A stretch of DNA of 64,000 nucleotides from Orthonyx spaldingii. Taxonomy: Eukaryota > Chordata > Aves > Passeriformes > Orthonychidae. The DNA lies in assembly GCA_013397795.1 (NCBI GenBank), contig VZTJ01001204.1:1102166-1166165 (forward strand), in the 5' to 3' direction. Positions within the stretch are counted from its first letter, which is position 1, and each line of letters starts with the position of its first letter. The translations under genes were made by a program, and so were the position numbers. Below, piece after piece: positions 36,807 through 48,613 of this stretch. The notes under the pieces are model-generated. The model did no database searches. It saw only the letters and a program-made list of their open reading frames with translations, and had not been told where the DNA came from.

Positions 36807-37769
36807 GTAAAGTAATCTGACAGGTGAGGAATTTGCAGCATGAGGAATCACATCTGCTCTCTGGCAAGCTCTACACGAACTGCATGGTGAAACCAGAGAA
36901 AAAATGATCTGAGCTAAAGTCACTGTATTTCGTGACATCAGACAAAAGAACATGTAACCATAGATTTGGGTACTCAATTCTATGTTCCTGTATTTGAAAA
37001 GATTTGGTATAAATCACAACACTATCACTTTGTATTGAAGAAATTACTAGATAGCTCCTCCCCCTCCACCTGCCGACAGCTGGAATTTGAAAGTAGCTTT
37101 GTATTGTAACTTCTCAGACTACCATTAAAAACTACCTGCAATTGCAGATAATCTGCTTCTCCATCCTTGGCCAAAGCACTGGCCCAAAATTCCACAGAAT
37201 GTAAGATATTGTCAGATACTCATGCCCAGTATGCAACCAAATCCTGATGAATTAGTTAGTTTTCTTCAGGATTTGGGTAAAAAGGTAGCAGCCATTCCTT
37301 ATATGAGCAGTGTACTGGGAAACTTAAACTTAACACAATGATGCTAGGTGATTACAGGTAAACAGAAGGTAAAGAGGAATAGAGAAAACACCAGAAAAAT
37401 ATAGTTGGGATGATTCGGTTTGGACAGAGCAAAGAGAAAAAAGCAAATTCTTTGGACCCAATGATTGCCAAAGATAACCATGTTTGGATTGTTCTATCCG
37501 GTCACTGTCTGAAGTGTCATAAGCAGATCTGACACCTTTTGTGTATTTTTACAGGGACTATTACTGATCCCTTTTCATCAGAGATGATCACCAGTAAATA
37601 ATATGAAGAAGCACTGAGATGCTAAATTTGATACCAGTCCTCAGTTTCTGCTAAAAAAGTACTTTTCTACATGTACCAAAATAATTCTCATTCAGATGGT
37701 TCTATTAGCACTGGGGTTCTGATGGGGTTCTAAAGAAAATTATTTTTCCATGGACTGATAATAAGGATC

Positions 37770-38957
37770 ACTTTCTTCAAGCTCAGGGGTGATGCACTCC
37801 AACAAAGAGGAAGCCAAACAAAAACACACACAGATATGCATGGATGAACAAGGAGCTCCTGGACAAACTTGCCCTACAGAGGGTGGAAGCATGGACAAAG
37901 AAACTGAGGAGAATACAGAGAAATTGTTCAAGCAGACAGGGATCAGGTTAGAAAAGCTAATAGATTTAAAGGTAGAATTAAATCTGGCCAGGGGCATCAA
38001 GGGCAACAAGAAAAACTACTACAAGTATGTCAGTGATAAGAGACAGACTAGGAAAAATGTGTGCTCTACCAGATGGAAATGGGAGACCTGGTTACCTGTC
38101 ATATGGAGAAGACTGAGGTACTCAATGACTTTTTTTGCCTCAGTCTTGACTGAGAAATGTAGTAGCCACACCAGCCAAGTCACAGAAAGCAAAGATAGGG
38201 ACTCAGAGATTGAAGAACCACCTGCTGTAGGAGAAGATAAGTTCAAGGCCAGGTAAGGAACCTGGAAGTGCACAAGTCCATGGGACCAAATGGGATGCCT
38301 CTGCAGCTCCTGAGGGAATGGACAGATTAGATGGCTATGTCACTATCCACTAGATTTGAGAAATTGTTGCAGTCTGGTGAAGTTGTCACTGACTGGAATA
38401 GGGGAAATGTGTCTCTTACTTTCAGTATAAGAAGGACACGGACCTGTTGGAGTGAGTCAGGGGAGGGCCTCAAAGATAACCAGAAGGCTGGAGCACCTCT
38501 TCTATGAGGAAAGGCTGACAGAGTTGGGTTGATTGATCCTGGAGAAGAGAAGGCTCCAGGGAGATCTTACAGCACCTTCCAGTACCTAAAAGGGGCCTAC
38601 AGGAGCCCTGGAGACTGACTTTTTGCACGAGCGTGTAGAGATAGGACATGGGGTAATGGCCTTAATCTGAATGAAGGTAAGTTTAAAGTAGATATTAGAA
38701 AGAAATTCTTTCCTATGAGGGGTGGAGAGACAGGTGGAGAGAGGTGGAGAGGTGAGATAGTGGAACAGTGAAACAAGTTGCCTAGACAAATTGTGGATGC
38801 TCCATCCCTGGAAGTTTTCAAGGCCGGGTTGGATGGGCTCTAAGCAACCTGGTTTAGTGGGTGGCATCCATGCCAAAAGCAGGGAATTTGGAACATCATG
38901 ATCTTTAAGGTCTCTTCCCACCCAAACCATTCTATGATTCTACAATTCTATGATTTC
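37770..38957 (+). mobile_element. CR1 LINE with internal deletion and complete 3' tail (plus strand)
   Basis: This is the longest CR1 copy in the window. The left part encodes the region between endonuclease and reverse transcriptase, with WMNKELLDKL-like and LNLARGIKGNKKNYYKYVS peptides, then FFASVLTEK, then HKSMGPNGMPLQLLRE at the start of reverse transcriptase. After a GEVVTDW-like block (about 38378-38398) it jumps within some 25 bases to late ORF2 (RTRTCWSESGEGL, then ILEKRRLQGDL). The catalytic core with the [F/Y]ADD box is therefore gone. The 3' UTR ends in CATTCTATGATTCTACAATT at 38928-38947, the CR1 tail. Stops and frameshifts are frequent. A GGTGGAGAG triplication lies at 38721-38751. 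Confidence 0.95.
38721..38751. repeat. GGTGGAGAG short tandem expansion inside CR1
   Basis: Three near-identical GGTGGAGAG units lie where other CR1 copies have only one GGTGGTGAGA-like segment. The expansion therefore arose after or during insertion of this copy. Confidence 0.8.
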
Positions 38958-41900
38958 CCATTCTTTATCAAGCTACCAGGAATAATGCTTCATCATTCTG
39001 TTTCAGCAGTGCTGACAATATTTAGCTTTGTACTAAAGCCTGCCAGACATCAGCCAGGGAACACGCACAGGCACAGAATTATAACAGCATGACAATTTTA
39101 TAGGATACAATAGTGAAAAAAACCCCCTTTTTAATTTAACCAAAAGTTTGGTCATCTCTGACCAGTACACCACCTTGAAAGACAAAATGGGTTTGAGTCA
39201 TATAATGAAGTAGTTTCCTCATAGATTCTTTTATTATGCCAGGAAGTGTCTGTAGTGTAAAATTTTAATGGTATTATACTATCAGGACATAAAACAACCA
39301 TTAAAAAATTGCACAAATACCTTTGTAAGGCTTAGGCAAATGATCAAAACGTGCCTTGCTAGAGAATGGACAATTGTTCTTCCTTGCATCCTACACAAGA
39401 AAATGTACAAATTCAAACTTATTAGGGAAGGTTTGGAGGGAAAAGCTGGGAAATAGAGTACTTGAAATTTGTCTTACATATATGCCACTGACAAATAAGT
39501 AAGATAATAACTGTTCTATTTAGCTATAGCTTTGACAGTTTATGTCATATATAGAAACATATTCACATAGAAGTATGTATGTATTAGGTTTTGCAAATAA
39601 CAGTAAATAAATAGAAACTTTTCAATTAATAAATACTTGCTTAATATGAATCTTTATAGGTGAGTTTAAGATTTTCTAGAGTTTTGGTTATAGTGATTAC
39701 TTTAGTTGCATGATTTTAACCCTCAAGAAAAAATGTCATAACACTTTTCATTTGAACAGGCTTACACAAATAAATGTGTGTGTTAAATGAATTCTGTAAC
39801 AAATAATATTACTACTATTTTACTAGTCTCACTTTTTAAAGTAGCTGAATATTCTCTGGTACCTACAGAAAAGATTTAGGGCAGAGATCATAGTTCCTCT
39901 ACCTTACATATAAAGATAGAAATCTAGAAAGAACAGCCTTTATCTGCTTCTCTTCTTATGTAATTCTAGTACTGTGACTCAATGGAATAGGAGGAGTTTC
40001 AAAGGTTATGTACAGGTGAATTTTGTTATAATCATGAATTCCTTTCATACAAGAAAAAGACTGCAGGAAGTTGAGATGAAATTTTTCATTTTGTGTAGGG
40101 GGATGAAGAGAGAGCTTTCAGCTGCAACCTGGAATATATCTGTATGTTCATGCTTAAATATTATACATACATTTATACATACTTTCGTATAAATATGATA
40201 TATATACATTTATCTGATACACCTATATGCTAGAGATCATATGAATGTATGCATATATATTTTTATATCTGTATGTAAGATTTTATGGTGTACTGCATAA
40301 TTTTTTAATAACCATTAGCACAAAAAATCTATAAGCCTCCAAAATGTGGAATATGTCACTCCTACAGAATAGGTGGTATTCAGCGAACAAGTACATTTTT
40401 TTTCTTCAGAGTACAACAGATTGTGTGAAAGCTTTCAGAAACTGGGCATTCATGCAGTAAAGTGACCTCAACAAAGTTATTCGGTTACATGAGAAAGAAA
40501 TGGTAGGCTCTTTTCAGCAACGTTTCCTGAATTTCTGTAGCTGAGAGATAATAATCGTGACGATTGATCAAAAAGAAAAGAATGAAACTGTAGAGGACAC
40601 ACAGAAAAACAGAGTGGAATATTTAAAACAGACTAATTACTAATAGGACTTTTTGTAAGTAAAGGACACCCCCTGTTAATTCCCATTTCTGACTTTTCCC
40701 CTGAAATCCCCCTGAGACTTGTCAGAACCCTATCAATATTTCTAAATTGAATGTATTAGTATTGGTGGTGTCCACTTCATCCTGTAGCGTTAAAATTGCA
40801 AAACACTGAGATTTTAGAAAGATTTGTTTGATATTCTTGAACACAATACATCACCTTGATGGCATATGAATTTGTAAGTTAATAATAACAACTACAAAGA
40901 GTTTATGTAAGAGTAGACATGTTGCTTCTTGGTGGTCTACAAATTAGATTTTTTTTTCTGGCCACTTCACTGGTAAAAATTCCCCTGTAAGACGTAATGT
41001 AATAAAAAAGAAACCTGTAAAGTCTGAATAGCAGACAGCAGACACCGCAGATGTGTTCAGCACCTACAGTTGAATGGAAAGCGGTTCTCTGAAATTATTT
41101 CTCTCTATTGCTTGAACAGGCACCTAAGTCAGGGCAAAAGAGTTTCACTTCTGTGAAAGCAGGATGCCGAATACATATTGTGGTTTGGGGCATGCATCTG
41201 TTGGAGTATGCTGATCCAGTGTGATAGAGAAAGGAACGTTTTTTTGCATTCATTGGAGAATGAAAGGTTTGATGCTGCAGGCACCAAGGCTCTGTGACTC
41301 CCATTGGCTTGGACGAGTACGGATAGTGCTTTTCACCTCACATGATTACTGTGTCACCTTCCTGGGGTATGCTGAGTGTCTGCTGTGAGATGCTGAGCAA
41401 CCTCAAACCTCATTAAAGTCATTGGATAGAGACCTGAGCTATCTCATGAGATGAAGTTGCACTATTTATACTCTGAGAACATATGTATACTGTACTATTA
41501 GTGCTAATATTTTTGTCAGAACACTTTCTTAAAGCAAAATGTGAGAACATTTGTGGGCAGTAATCACAAAACAGGGTTGACAGCTCCTTCCTTCTCTTAC
41601 TCAGTCACAAACGTTTTTCCTTTCAACAGATTATGAAATGTAAATGGAACTGGTCATTTTCAGAAACTAGTGTTATTTTATTGATAATACATGAATATCA
41701 AAAGAGAGCTGACAAAGCTGTTGCCAAGTAGAACTGATAATTGTAGGGTGTCTGCGGCCCTACCTTAAATTGAAAGAGGACTTACACAGCCTGACAGTAA
41801 TACCTGTAAGCGGGGAGTGCATACTGCATTTACAGAAGTTCATAAAAGACAAAGAGGACCAAGTCCTTCTCTTCCATTTCCACCTGCTTAGCAGTTACAT

Positions 41901-44900
41901 GTCCATTTTTATTTTACCAATAGCCTTCCATATCATGGAAGTCTCTCCCTGTCTGAAAATCCAAGACCATGTCAACAATAACCTTTCCTCAGGGCTGAAA
42001 ACTGCAGGAAAATCTCTCTTTCCGTGGACATCATGGTTCATACTGCCCTGATACTAAGCTGTGAGATCTCAGGCAAAAAATAATACTAGAAATTAACAAT
42101 TCAGAACAAGAAATTACAGGAAGGAATAATGTCACCAAATTATTTTGTACCCTGGGAAATGGCTTGCTCAGATACTCTCATGGAGTTGTTTGTTGCACTT
42201 GATCATCAATGAATCATCGTCGGGCCCAGGCTGCCTGCATCAAGCTTTTGACAAAGGCTCCCAGCAGTAACTTCTGCCTGTTCTCCATCACACCTCTGTC
42301 ATCACTACAGAGCGTGGGATAATAATAACAAGAAAAATATAAATCAGAAAGCTGAAACAAATCCTACCTAATGAATCATTATAGTGAGGAAGATTTGTGT
42401 AATTTCAGACTCACTCTTTCATTCAGAATCACAGATCTGTTATTGCAGTTAATTGTAATAAATGCGTAACAAAACCTGATGCAAGCATCCATCTGAGCAA
42501 GCACGATCTGGACAGGCTTAATGACAAGGTGTTCCTCAAAGAATTTCTCTTCTCAACTTAAACACAGTTTTTGCAGTTAGGAACTAAAGAAATTCACCTC
42601 TATGACATTCTTTACCCTCTAACAATGATTATGTGCAACAAATAAAACACATCAAGTGTAAAGGCCAGTCATTTTATTTTTGCGGTTATTAAACACTTTT
42701 GCAAAGACTAATGCATCTGGAATTTTGTAAGCTAGATATATTTATGGTCTGTGGGCAGTTCTTGATGTAGTTGTGATCTATCCTTCTATCTGTGTTTTGT
42801 TCAGGGTAAGTAAAAGAGTATTTAATGCTTGCTAGCTTAGTAATGGCAAAGAATACAAACTACCTTCAAAGTTGGGGATCAGCATAAGACTGAAAAAGGT
42901 GCTTAGTCCTGTAAGCCAAGATTTGTACAATAAGGTGTGAATACAAATGCACTCCCTTGCTGGAACTGTACATATTTATGCCAGGAAGAAGCAAGGACAT
43001 CAGAAAATCAAGGAGACAGTAAGAAAACACCACGAATGTGTAAACAGGGACAGAGTGACAGAACGTGCTGCTCTGCCTAAACAAGACTCCAGGTAAGACT
43101 ATCACTGGAGTCTGTTGTCAGATGACTTTGGAAAAGACACATGGTTCAGAATGAGTAAAAGACAAGGTCAGAGATCAGAGCCGAGTTAGGATACCTGAGG
43201 TGTCCCTTGCACCAGTATAATGGGACATACCAATGCCTTCAAGACAAAGTTCAGATAGTTAGGCAACATTAAAAATCGGAAGAAAGGATTCGGACAAAAA
43301 GCAGGGAATACTGCAACAGTCAGAGGTGTTTATGATATGGATAGAAGAGGATGCAGGATCAAGAGCAGCATAGGAAAGCAAGGACAGGACTCAGCTTCAG
43401 CTCCAGTTAGTCCAAAACTAATGGGAAATCCTTCAACACACACCCAAGCATTGTACTTAGATCCCCTCTTTATATGACTGTTTGTAAGTTCTGTGCTGCT
43501 CACCACAGCATTAGGGAGCACTTAAACACCCTTGTTTGTGTGAGTAAAAGAACCACTTTGGGGGCATGGTTGTGTGCAGACTTGGCATTATGAGTGAGCA
43601 GCCCAGTATGGTCACTCGTTTCATGACTTACTGCATTCAAAGAAACAAGATATGTCTATGTTCTCTGCAGGATCAGGATCAAAACCCACTTGACTCTATC
43701 ATGTTTCTAAGAAATAGCCCACAAATTTCCAAATATTGGCTAACCACTAAATATTGGCACTAAAACAAATGTGTAATAACATGTTTAATTTTAACCACCT
43801 GAATAGTCCTGTTGAACATAGGTATGTGTACACATTCCTGAAAGCCCAGTCACTGAAAGAGCTAATCACACATTAAATTATCTCCAGTGTGTGGGAAATA
43901 TAGTTTTGTAAGACATTTAAGCATATATAAAACAATTCTTTTTTTAATATTAGTCTGAAAAATCCTATTATCTTTAATATGTTGGCATCTGTGTTAATTT
44001 ACTTAGATTGCAGTTAACTGTAGCAGTTAAGAGGTCATTTACAAATTGTGTAACACTGATCAGCTAAACGGCTGATCTTTTCCCGGGAAAAAACCCAACC
44101 ACTTTCTGTAAATAAAATCAACAATTATGTCCAATCTAAAACACGTAAAAGTGTTTATGAGTTACTAAGCAAGATACTTGCTAAAAGACTGGAAGTCTCA
44201 CCCAAAAGAAGAGCTTTTAACTAATGCTCAGTCAAACTAACAGACATCACAAATAAGTTATACCCCTTTCTGTCACCAAATTCTGATGGTCTTCTTAGAG
44301 AAATTTTATAGAAGGACTTAATGCAAATATTCTTGGCAAAAGAATCTTACTTAGATCCGCAATTTAACAAGCATGTGTACATTGGAATTCCAGCTTGGTC
44401 TTGTTAAATGTCCAGTGGTTTTTTTCTGTTCATCTTGATTGGTTTCACTTTTTGTGAAAAGATGATTTATGAACTGGATTGGAAAGGGACATAGCTGAGT
44501 ATCATCTTAATTTTTAATGGTCACACAGTACAGAACATCCTACACGTTCTGCTTTGGTATCGCAGTGAGGGAATTGCTCACCACTTGATGTGTCTTCGGT
44601 ACTGCTTGATGAGCTGTTATACCTCAGGGCCTTTTTAATACCTAAGTTAGTTTCCAGTGAAAGCATGGAATTTCTGAAAGCTATTTCTCCACAATATTAA
44701 TGATACTAAAATATGTGTCAAATGATTTACTGTATGTTACAGTGTTCTATATATGTATTTGTTTTCAATTTTTTCAGTTTGTTCAATTTCAGTTTTTCAA
44801 ATAGTTTCTATTTGACTGGGGGAAAAAAAGAGAAAAAAATGTTTGTTTTTTTTTCTACTAGTGCTTTCTCTAGGCACTATGTTAAGTAAGGAACCATGAA

Positions 44901-46609
44901 GAAGACAATTTTTCAGTGTGGTTTCCAAAACCATTTGTGGCCCTCCCAAAAATGACCTTTCTAATGATCTGCGTGATAAATATGCAAGCTTCTTCCACTC
45001 AAAAATCCAGTAATTACTTTAAATTAGAGTGTATATGAGGGGCATTGTAGCCTTCATGATCAGCAGACACCAGTTTACAATGTGGCAGAGATGAAGCTGC
45101 AAGGATGATGTGTGTCTCTTTTTAGGGACAAAAATCTTTTATGGATTTCAGCAACCCATCTCAAGTTTTATAAATTAAGCTTATAATGCAGGCACAGCAT
45201 ATTCTCTTGTCACCCCTATGACTTTCAGTAAATGTTTGTAATAAAGTCAGAAAGACAGTGATAACATAGGGAATGCTGCATTTGAATGAAGAACTGCACG
45301 TACTCACTCCAGCAAGTCAGTGCAGCCTATAAATCTTTTCTTGGTCTGTAGGATTAGAAGTAGATAATGAAGAAATGGAACAGCAAGAGTAGATATAGCA
45401 AAAGCAAGATAAAGACTGGTGAATATAGCTACCATGTACCACCACTTCATTATATTTATTAGCACCAAGTGGAAATAAGTGGGGCAAGCACAGCAGTAAC
45501 CAAAACATGGAGGTATCTCAGAGGTGCCTGTTATTTTCCAATATAAATTCAGGAGTTTCCAATATAGCATTAGAAGGATGACTAGTCTTTTAAAATGTGA
45601 TTATAATGCCGTTGCTTCCTTTGAGTAGACAGAGGACAAGAGTACGTAATGAAACAAAAGTTATGTATCAGTTTGAAGTGTATCGATCTGTCAGGGAAAC
45701 AGTGCCGTGTGATTTCATTAGCCAGTCTGGACTTGGATCTGTCACATGACACTCCATGACTTAACATCCAGCAATACCAGTGAAACTGATTCCCAAACTA
45801 AAACACAAACCAAAAGAACCTAATGAGATTCCTTTCCAAGTTGAAACATACTCAGACACAGTTCTATTTCTAGTTTTGAGAAGTGAGATTTGAGAGTCAC
45901 AAAAACCACTGTTTACCACAGGTGAGTTTTCATCTGTTTTATTCCTTGAGCAATAAATGACATTCAGGCCGAAATTCCAAACTTCTTTCTTTAGTCAGCA
46001 GCTTTACCTTTTTCTAACTTAACTAGTTCTTCACCAGTCTTGGAAACAACAATTTTAAACACTAGTTTCAGAAAAGCACATCTGAAAGCAATACAATCTG
46101 AAAAAAACAAATACAATCAATCTTTAAAAAAAAATTTAAATCGTTTAAAATGCAGCATGAAACTTCCAAAGCCTTTAGGTAGAAGGCATCTTTTTTTTTT
46201 TTTTTTCTTTGATTGCTTAGATGTCTAAGAACTAAACTCCTAACTTTTCCCTGGACGGTGAGAAATAAAAGGAGACACTTCTCTCCTGAGTAATTAAGAG
46301 ATCTATTAAAAATTTAGATTAGCAATAAATGTGGCTAAGACAGATTCCATTGACTAAAGTGCTTTATAAGCTGTATGAAACAGTTTCAGGAAAGAGAATT
46401 CTGGAGACTCTTGATCACTACCAAAGAGACCTGGTGTGGGTTCAGAAAGGTGGGCATCCTCAGGTCGAAGACACCAAGCAATATCGAGACTGATAAGACC
46501 ATGAGAGGAAAGCAGCGCTAGAGACATGTGCAACCATCCCGGGATGTGACAGCTCAAGGGAACAGAATCACACACCACGCGAGGACCATACAGCCTGTAA
46601 CACCTCTTT
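38958..46609. other. Gene-free AT-rich stretch
   Basis: About 7.7 kb with no supported gene or transposon. TA- and TACA-rich low-complexity sequence lies at 40150-40270, and T16 at 46191-46206. Strong isolated donor-like sites occur at 42806 (TCAGG|GTAAGT), 43092 (CTCCAG|GTAAGA) and 45922 (CCACAG|GTGAGT) with no convincing coding exon upstream. The last ~250 bases rise in GC toward the CpG island. Confidence 0.5.
46191..46206. repeat. T16 homopolymer
   Basis: Sixteen consecutive T residues, about 400 bp upstream of the CpG island. No retroposed gene copy is attached. Confidence 0.9.
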
Positions 46610-46944
46610 TCTCCCCGTGGCGAAAGCCAGGACCGGGTGGAAGCAGCGGCGGCTGCCGTCCCGGACGCGTGTCCTCACTGCACCGCGCCGGCCCCGCTGC
46701 CGCAGCCCGTCGCTCGTCTGGCGGGGCGGGCAGGTGCGTCCCCTCCCTCGGGGGCTGCCAGGGGCTACCAGCGGTAAGGGAGCCGAGGGCGGCGGAATAA
46801 CCCCGCGGCTCCCCGGCCGGCCGCGGTGCTGGGTGCCCGCAGCGCCGCCCGGGGCGGGCTGTGCCCCCGTGCCCCTGCTCGGCGCTGTTCCCGGCGGCGG
46901 CGCGGCCCGGCTCGGCCCCTCGGCCCCCAGCGGCCGCGGTGGGG

Positions 46945-47290
46945 NNNNNNNNNNNNNNNNNNNNNNNNNNNNNNNNNNNNNNNNNNNNNNNNNNNNNNNN
47001 NNNNNNNNNNNNNNNNNNNNNNNNNNNNNNNNNNNNNNNNNNNNNNNNNNNNNNNNNNNNNNNNNNNNNNNNNNNNNNNNNNNNNNNNNNNNNNNNNNNN
47101 NNNNNNNNNNNNNNNNNNNNNNNNNNNNNNNNNNNNNNNNNNNNNNNNNNNNNNNNNNNNNNNNNNNNNNNNNNNNNNNNNNNNNNNNNNNNNNNNNNNN
47201 NNNNNNNNNNNNNNNNNNNNNNNNNNNNNNNNNNNNNNNNNNNNNNNNNNNNNNNNNNNNNNNNNNNNNNNNNNNNNNNNNNNNNNNNNN
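46945..47290. other. Assembly gap (346 N)
   Basis: All bases are N. The gap sits at the GC-richest point of the CpG island, where short-read assemblies often fail. The printed length may be an estimate rather than the true size. Any start codon or exon here is invisible. Confidence 0.99.
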
Positions 47291-47310
47291 TGAGTGGCAC
47301 TGGCCGGCTG

Positions 47311-47332
47311 CCGCTCCGCTCCGCTCCGCTCC
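47311..47332. repeat. (CCGCT)4 pentanucleotide array
   Basis: Four perfect CCGCT units plus CC lie directly beside the assembly gap, which may itself contain more of this repeat. Confidence 0.85.
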
Positions 47333-47840
47333 ACCCAGCTGCGGCGGGCAGCGAGTGCGGGACCAGCTGGTCCCGCCACCCGGACGTTGTCCTCGACCTG
47401 CCGGGGCGGTATGTTTGGGATCTTCGGGAAGGTTTCGGGAAGTCGGACTGTGTAAGGGCTGGCAAGGTGGCGGGGGAGGGAGGACGCGGCCGCCCCTGGC
47501 AAGTTTTACTTCACGGCAGCGTGAATGGAAGCGCAGTTCCCCGTGCGCTCGCCCTGCCAGGCGGGTGTGTGCGTTCCTGGCTCCGGGGGCTCCTCTGCCA
47601 CCTCCGCGTCCCGCGGGGCCGTGGCCGAGCCGCGGCTGCCGGCCGGAGAAGGGCTGCCGGAGCTCAGCGGGCGGTGCCGGCTCCCCGCGGCCGGCTGGGA
47701 GCGCGGAGCTCCCGAGGGCACCGGGAGAGCTGCCCCGTGGGGGCGGAACAGGTGGGCGCCGACGGTGTGCTCTCTCCTCGGGCACCGCCGCCGGGCCGGT
47801 GTCGGACTGCCCGGAGCAGGCGGCAGCCAGGGGTGGGTGC

Positions 47841-47885
47841 GTCCCGTCCTGTCCCGTCGCGTCCCGTCGCGTCCCGTCCCGTCCC
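47841..47885. repeat. GTCCC pentanucleotide array (9 units)
   Basis: Nine consecutive pentamers: GTCCC, GTCCT, GTCCC, GTCGC, GTCCC, GTCGC, then GTCCC three times. The array marks the right edge of the CpG island. It is probably length-variable. Confidence 0.9.
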
Positions 47886-48577
47886 GGGTGGGTGGCCAGA
47901 ATTTTGTCTGATTGTATTTATGGTGGCAAAGCGGTGTGTGCATCCCGGCAGGCAGCTTCCCAGTTGGCAGCGCAGGGCACCAGGGAGGTAGTTTGCAGCA
48001 AAGGTACAGTTGTTTTGACTTATCTAAATTGTCTGAGTTTTGATATGAAATGGAACATAATAGCAATCAGTAGTCATTCATGCTTATCACTGTTACAGAA
48101 AAAAGCAGGTATTACTCGTAATGCACAAAATGTGTCTTCATCTTTGAAGATCTACCCCGAGCCCACGGCAGTTTATATTTTTAAGTGCTCCGAAGAGGTC
48201 TAAACCCACTGTTAAACTACATGAGAATTTAAGAGGAGACAAATAATTAAAACAGGCCGATCAGTTGAAAAAGAAGTAATGAGGTGAATTGTGGAGACCT
48301 TTTCACATATGAAAACGCATGAATGTGCTTTTCTGATGCAAAAGCTGTTGAGATTTTCTGTCACAAACAGCACAGAGCGCGCTGACACAGAAACCGAGGA
48401 ATTTTAAACATTTGTCTTTCAACATTGTCAGCTTTAGTTCCTTGACATTTTGTTTTCTGTGACAGAAGAATAGTTTTTGTGACAGTTATTCAGGATTTAA
48501 TTTGCAAGCTCACAAAGGCTGTAGATGTGATGAGAACTCATGAACAAAAAAAGGAAGGTATTTCACATTAAGTTTTT

Positions 48578-48613
48578 TCAAATGTCCTGTCCTACTCAAA
48601 TGTCCTGTCCTAC
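48578..48613. repeat. Exact 18-bp tandem duplication
   Basis: TCAAATGTCCTGTCCTAC occurs twice back to back with no mismatch, implying recent origin or an assembly slip. Confidence 0.95.

Larger units (their letters stand above)
26636..37769. other. Gene-free AT-rich stretch with possible conserved noncoding segments
   Basis: About 11 kb with no supported gene. Segments at 26930-27340, 29680-30010, 30190-30560 and 33590-33960 are rich in TAATTA, TGACAG and FOX-like TGTTTA cores and free of simple repeats. They look like developmental enhancer sequence, but this rests on composition only. An exon-like segment is at 36732-36806. Low-complexity patches include an AT-rich palindromic stretch at 28393-28440 and (AAT)5 at 35820-35834. 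A GC-richer patch at 32690-32930 ends in AATAAAATTT and could be a 3' end or an old repeat. Confidence 0.45.
46610..47890. promoter_or_regulatory. CpG island, probable gene promoter and first exon region
   Basis: About 1.3 kb of very GC-rich, CpG-dense DNA inside an AT-rich region, the classic signature of a vertebrate promoter. GC boxes are visible (GGGGCGGG at 46723-46730 and GGGGGCGGA near 47739), and no TATA box stands out. Strong plus-strand donor-like sites are GCG|GTAAGG at 46774, GCG|GTATGT at 47409 and CTGT|GTAAGG at 47452; a minus-strand one (GCA|GTGAGG) lies near 46673-46678. Transcription could go either way or both. Long open frames across the island are artefacts of stop-poor GC-rich sequence and of the N block. 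I cannot identify the gene. Confidence 0.75.

Noticed and set aside
37789..38256. 155-codon plus-strand open frame
   Set aside because: Falls in the CR1 copy and mixes frames relative to the family protein.
41770..42051. 93-codon plus-strand frame
   Set aside because: Charged start and hydrophobic middle look interesting, but there is no family match or transcription signal.
45874..45921. Possible 48-nt exon between TATTTCTAG and CACAG|GTGAGT
   Set aside because: All three frames contain stops and the acceptor is only moderate. At most it is a noncoding exon.
46191..46206. T16 run as the poly(A) tail of a minus-strand processed pseudogene
   Set aside because: No gene-like sequence or duplicated flanks beside it.
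46554..48203. Very long open frames (up to about 500 codons) across the second CpG island on both strands
   Set aside because: They read through the N block as unknown residues and sit in stop-poor GC-rich DNA. Several frames on both strands are open at once, which is the signature of composition rather than coding.
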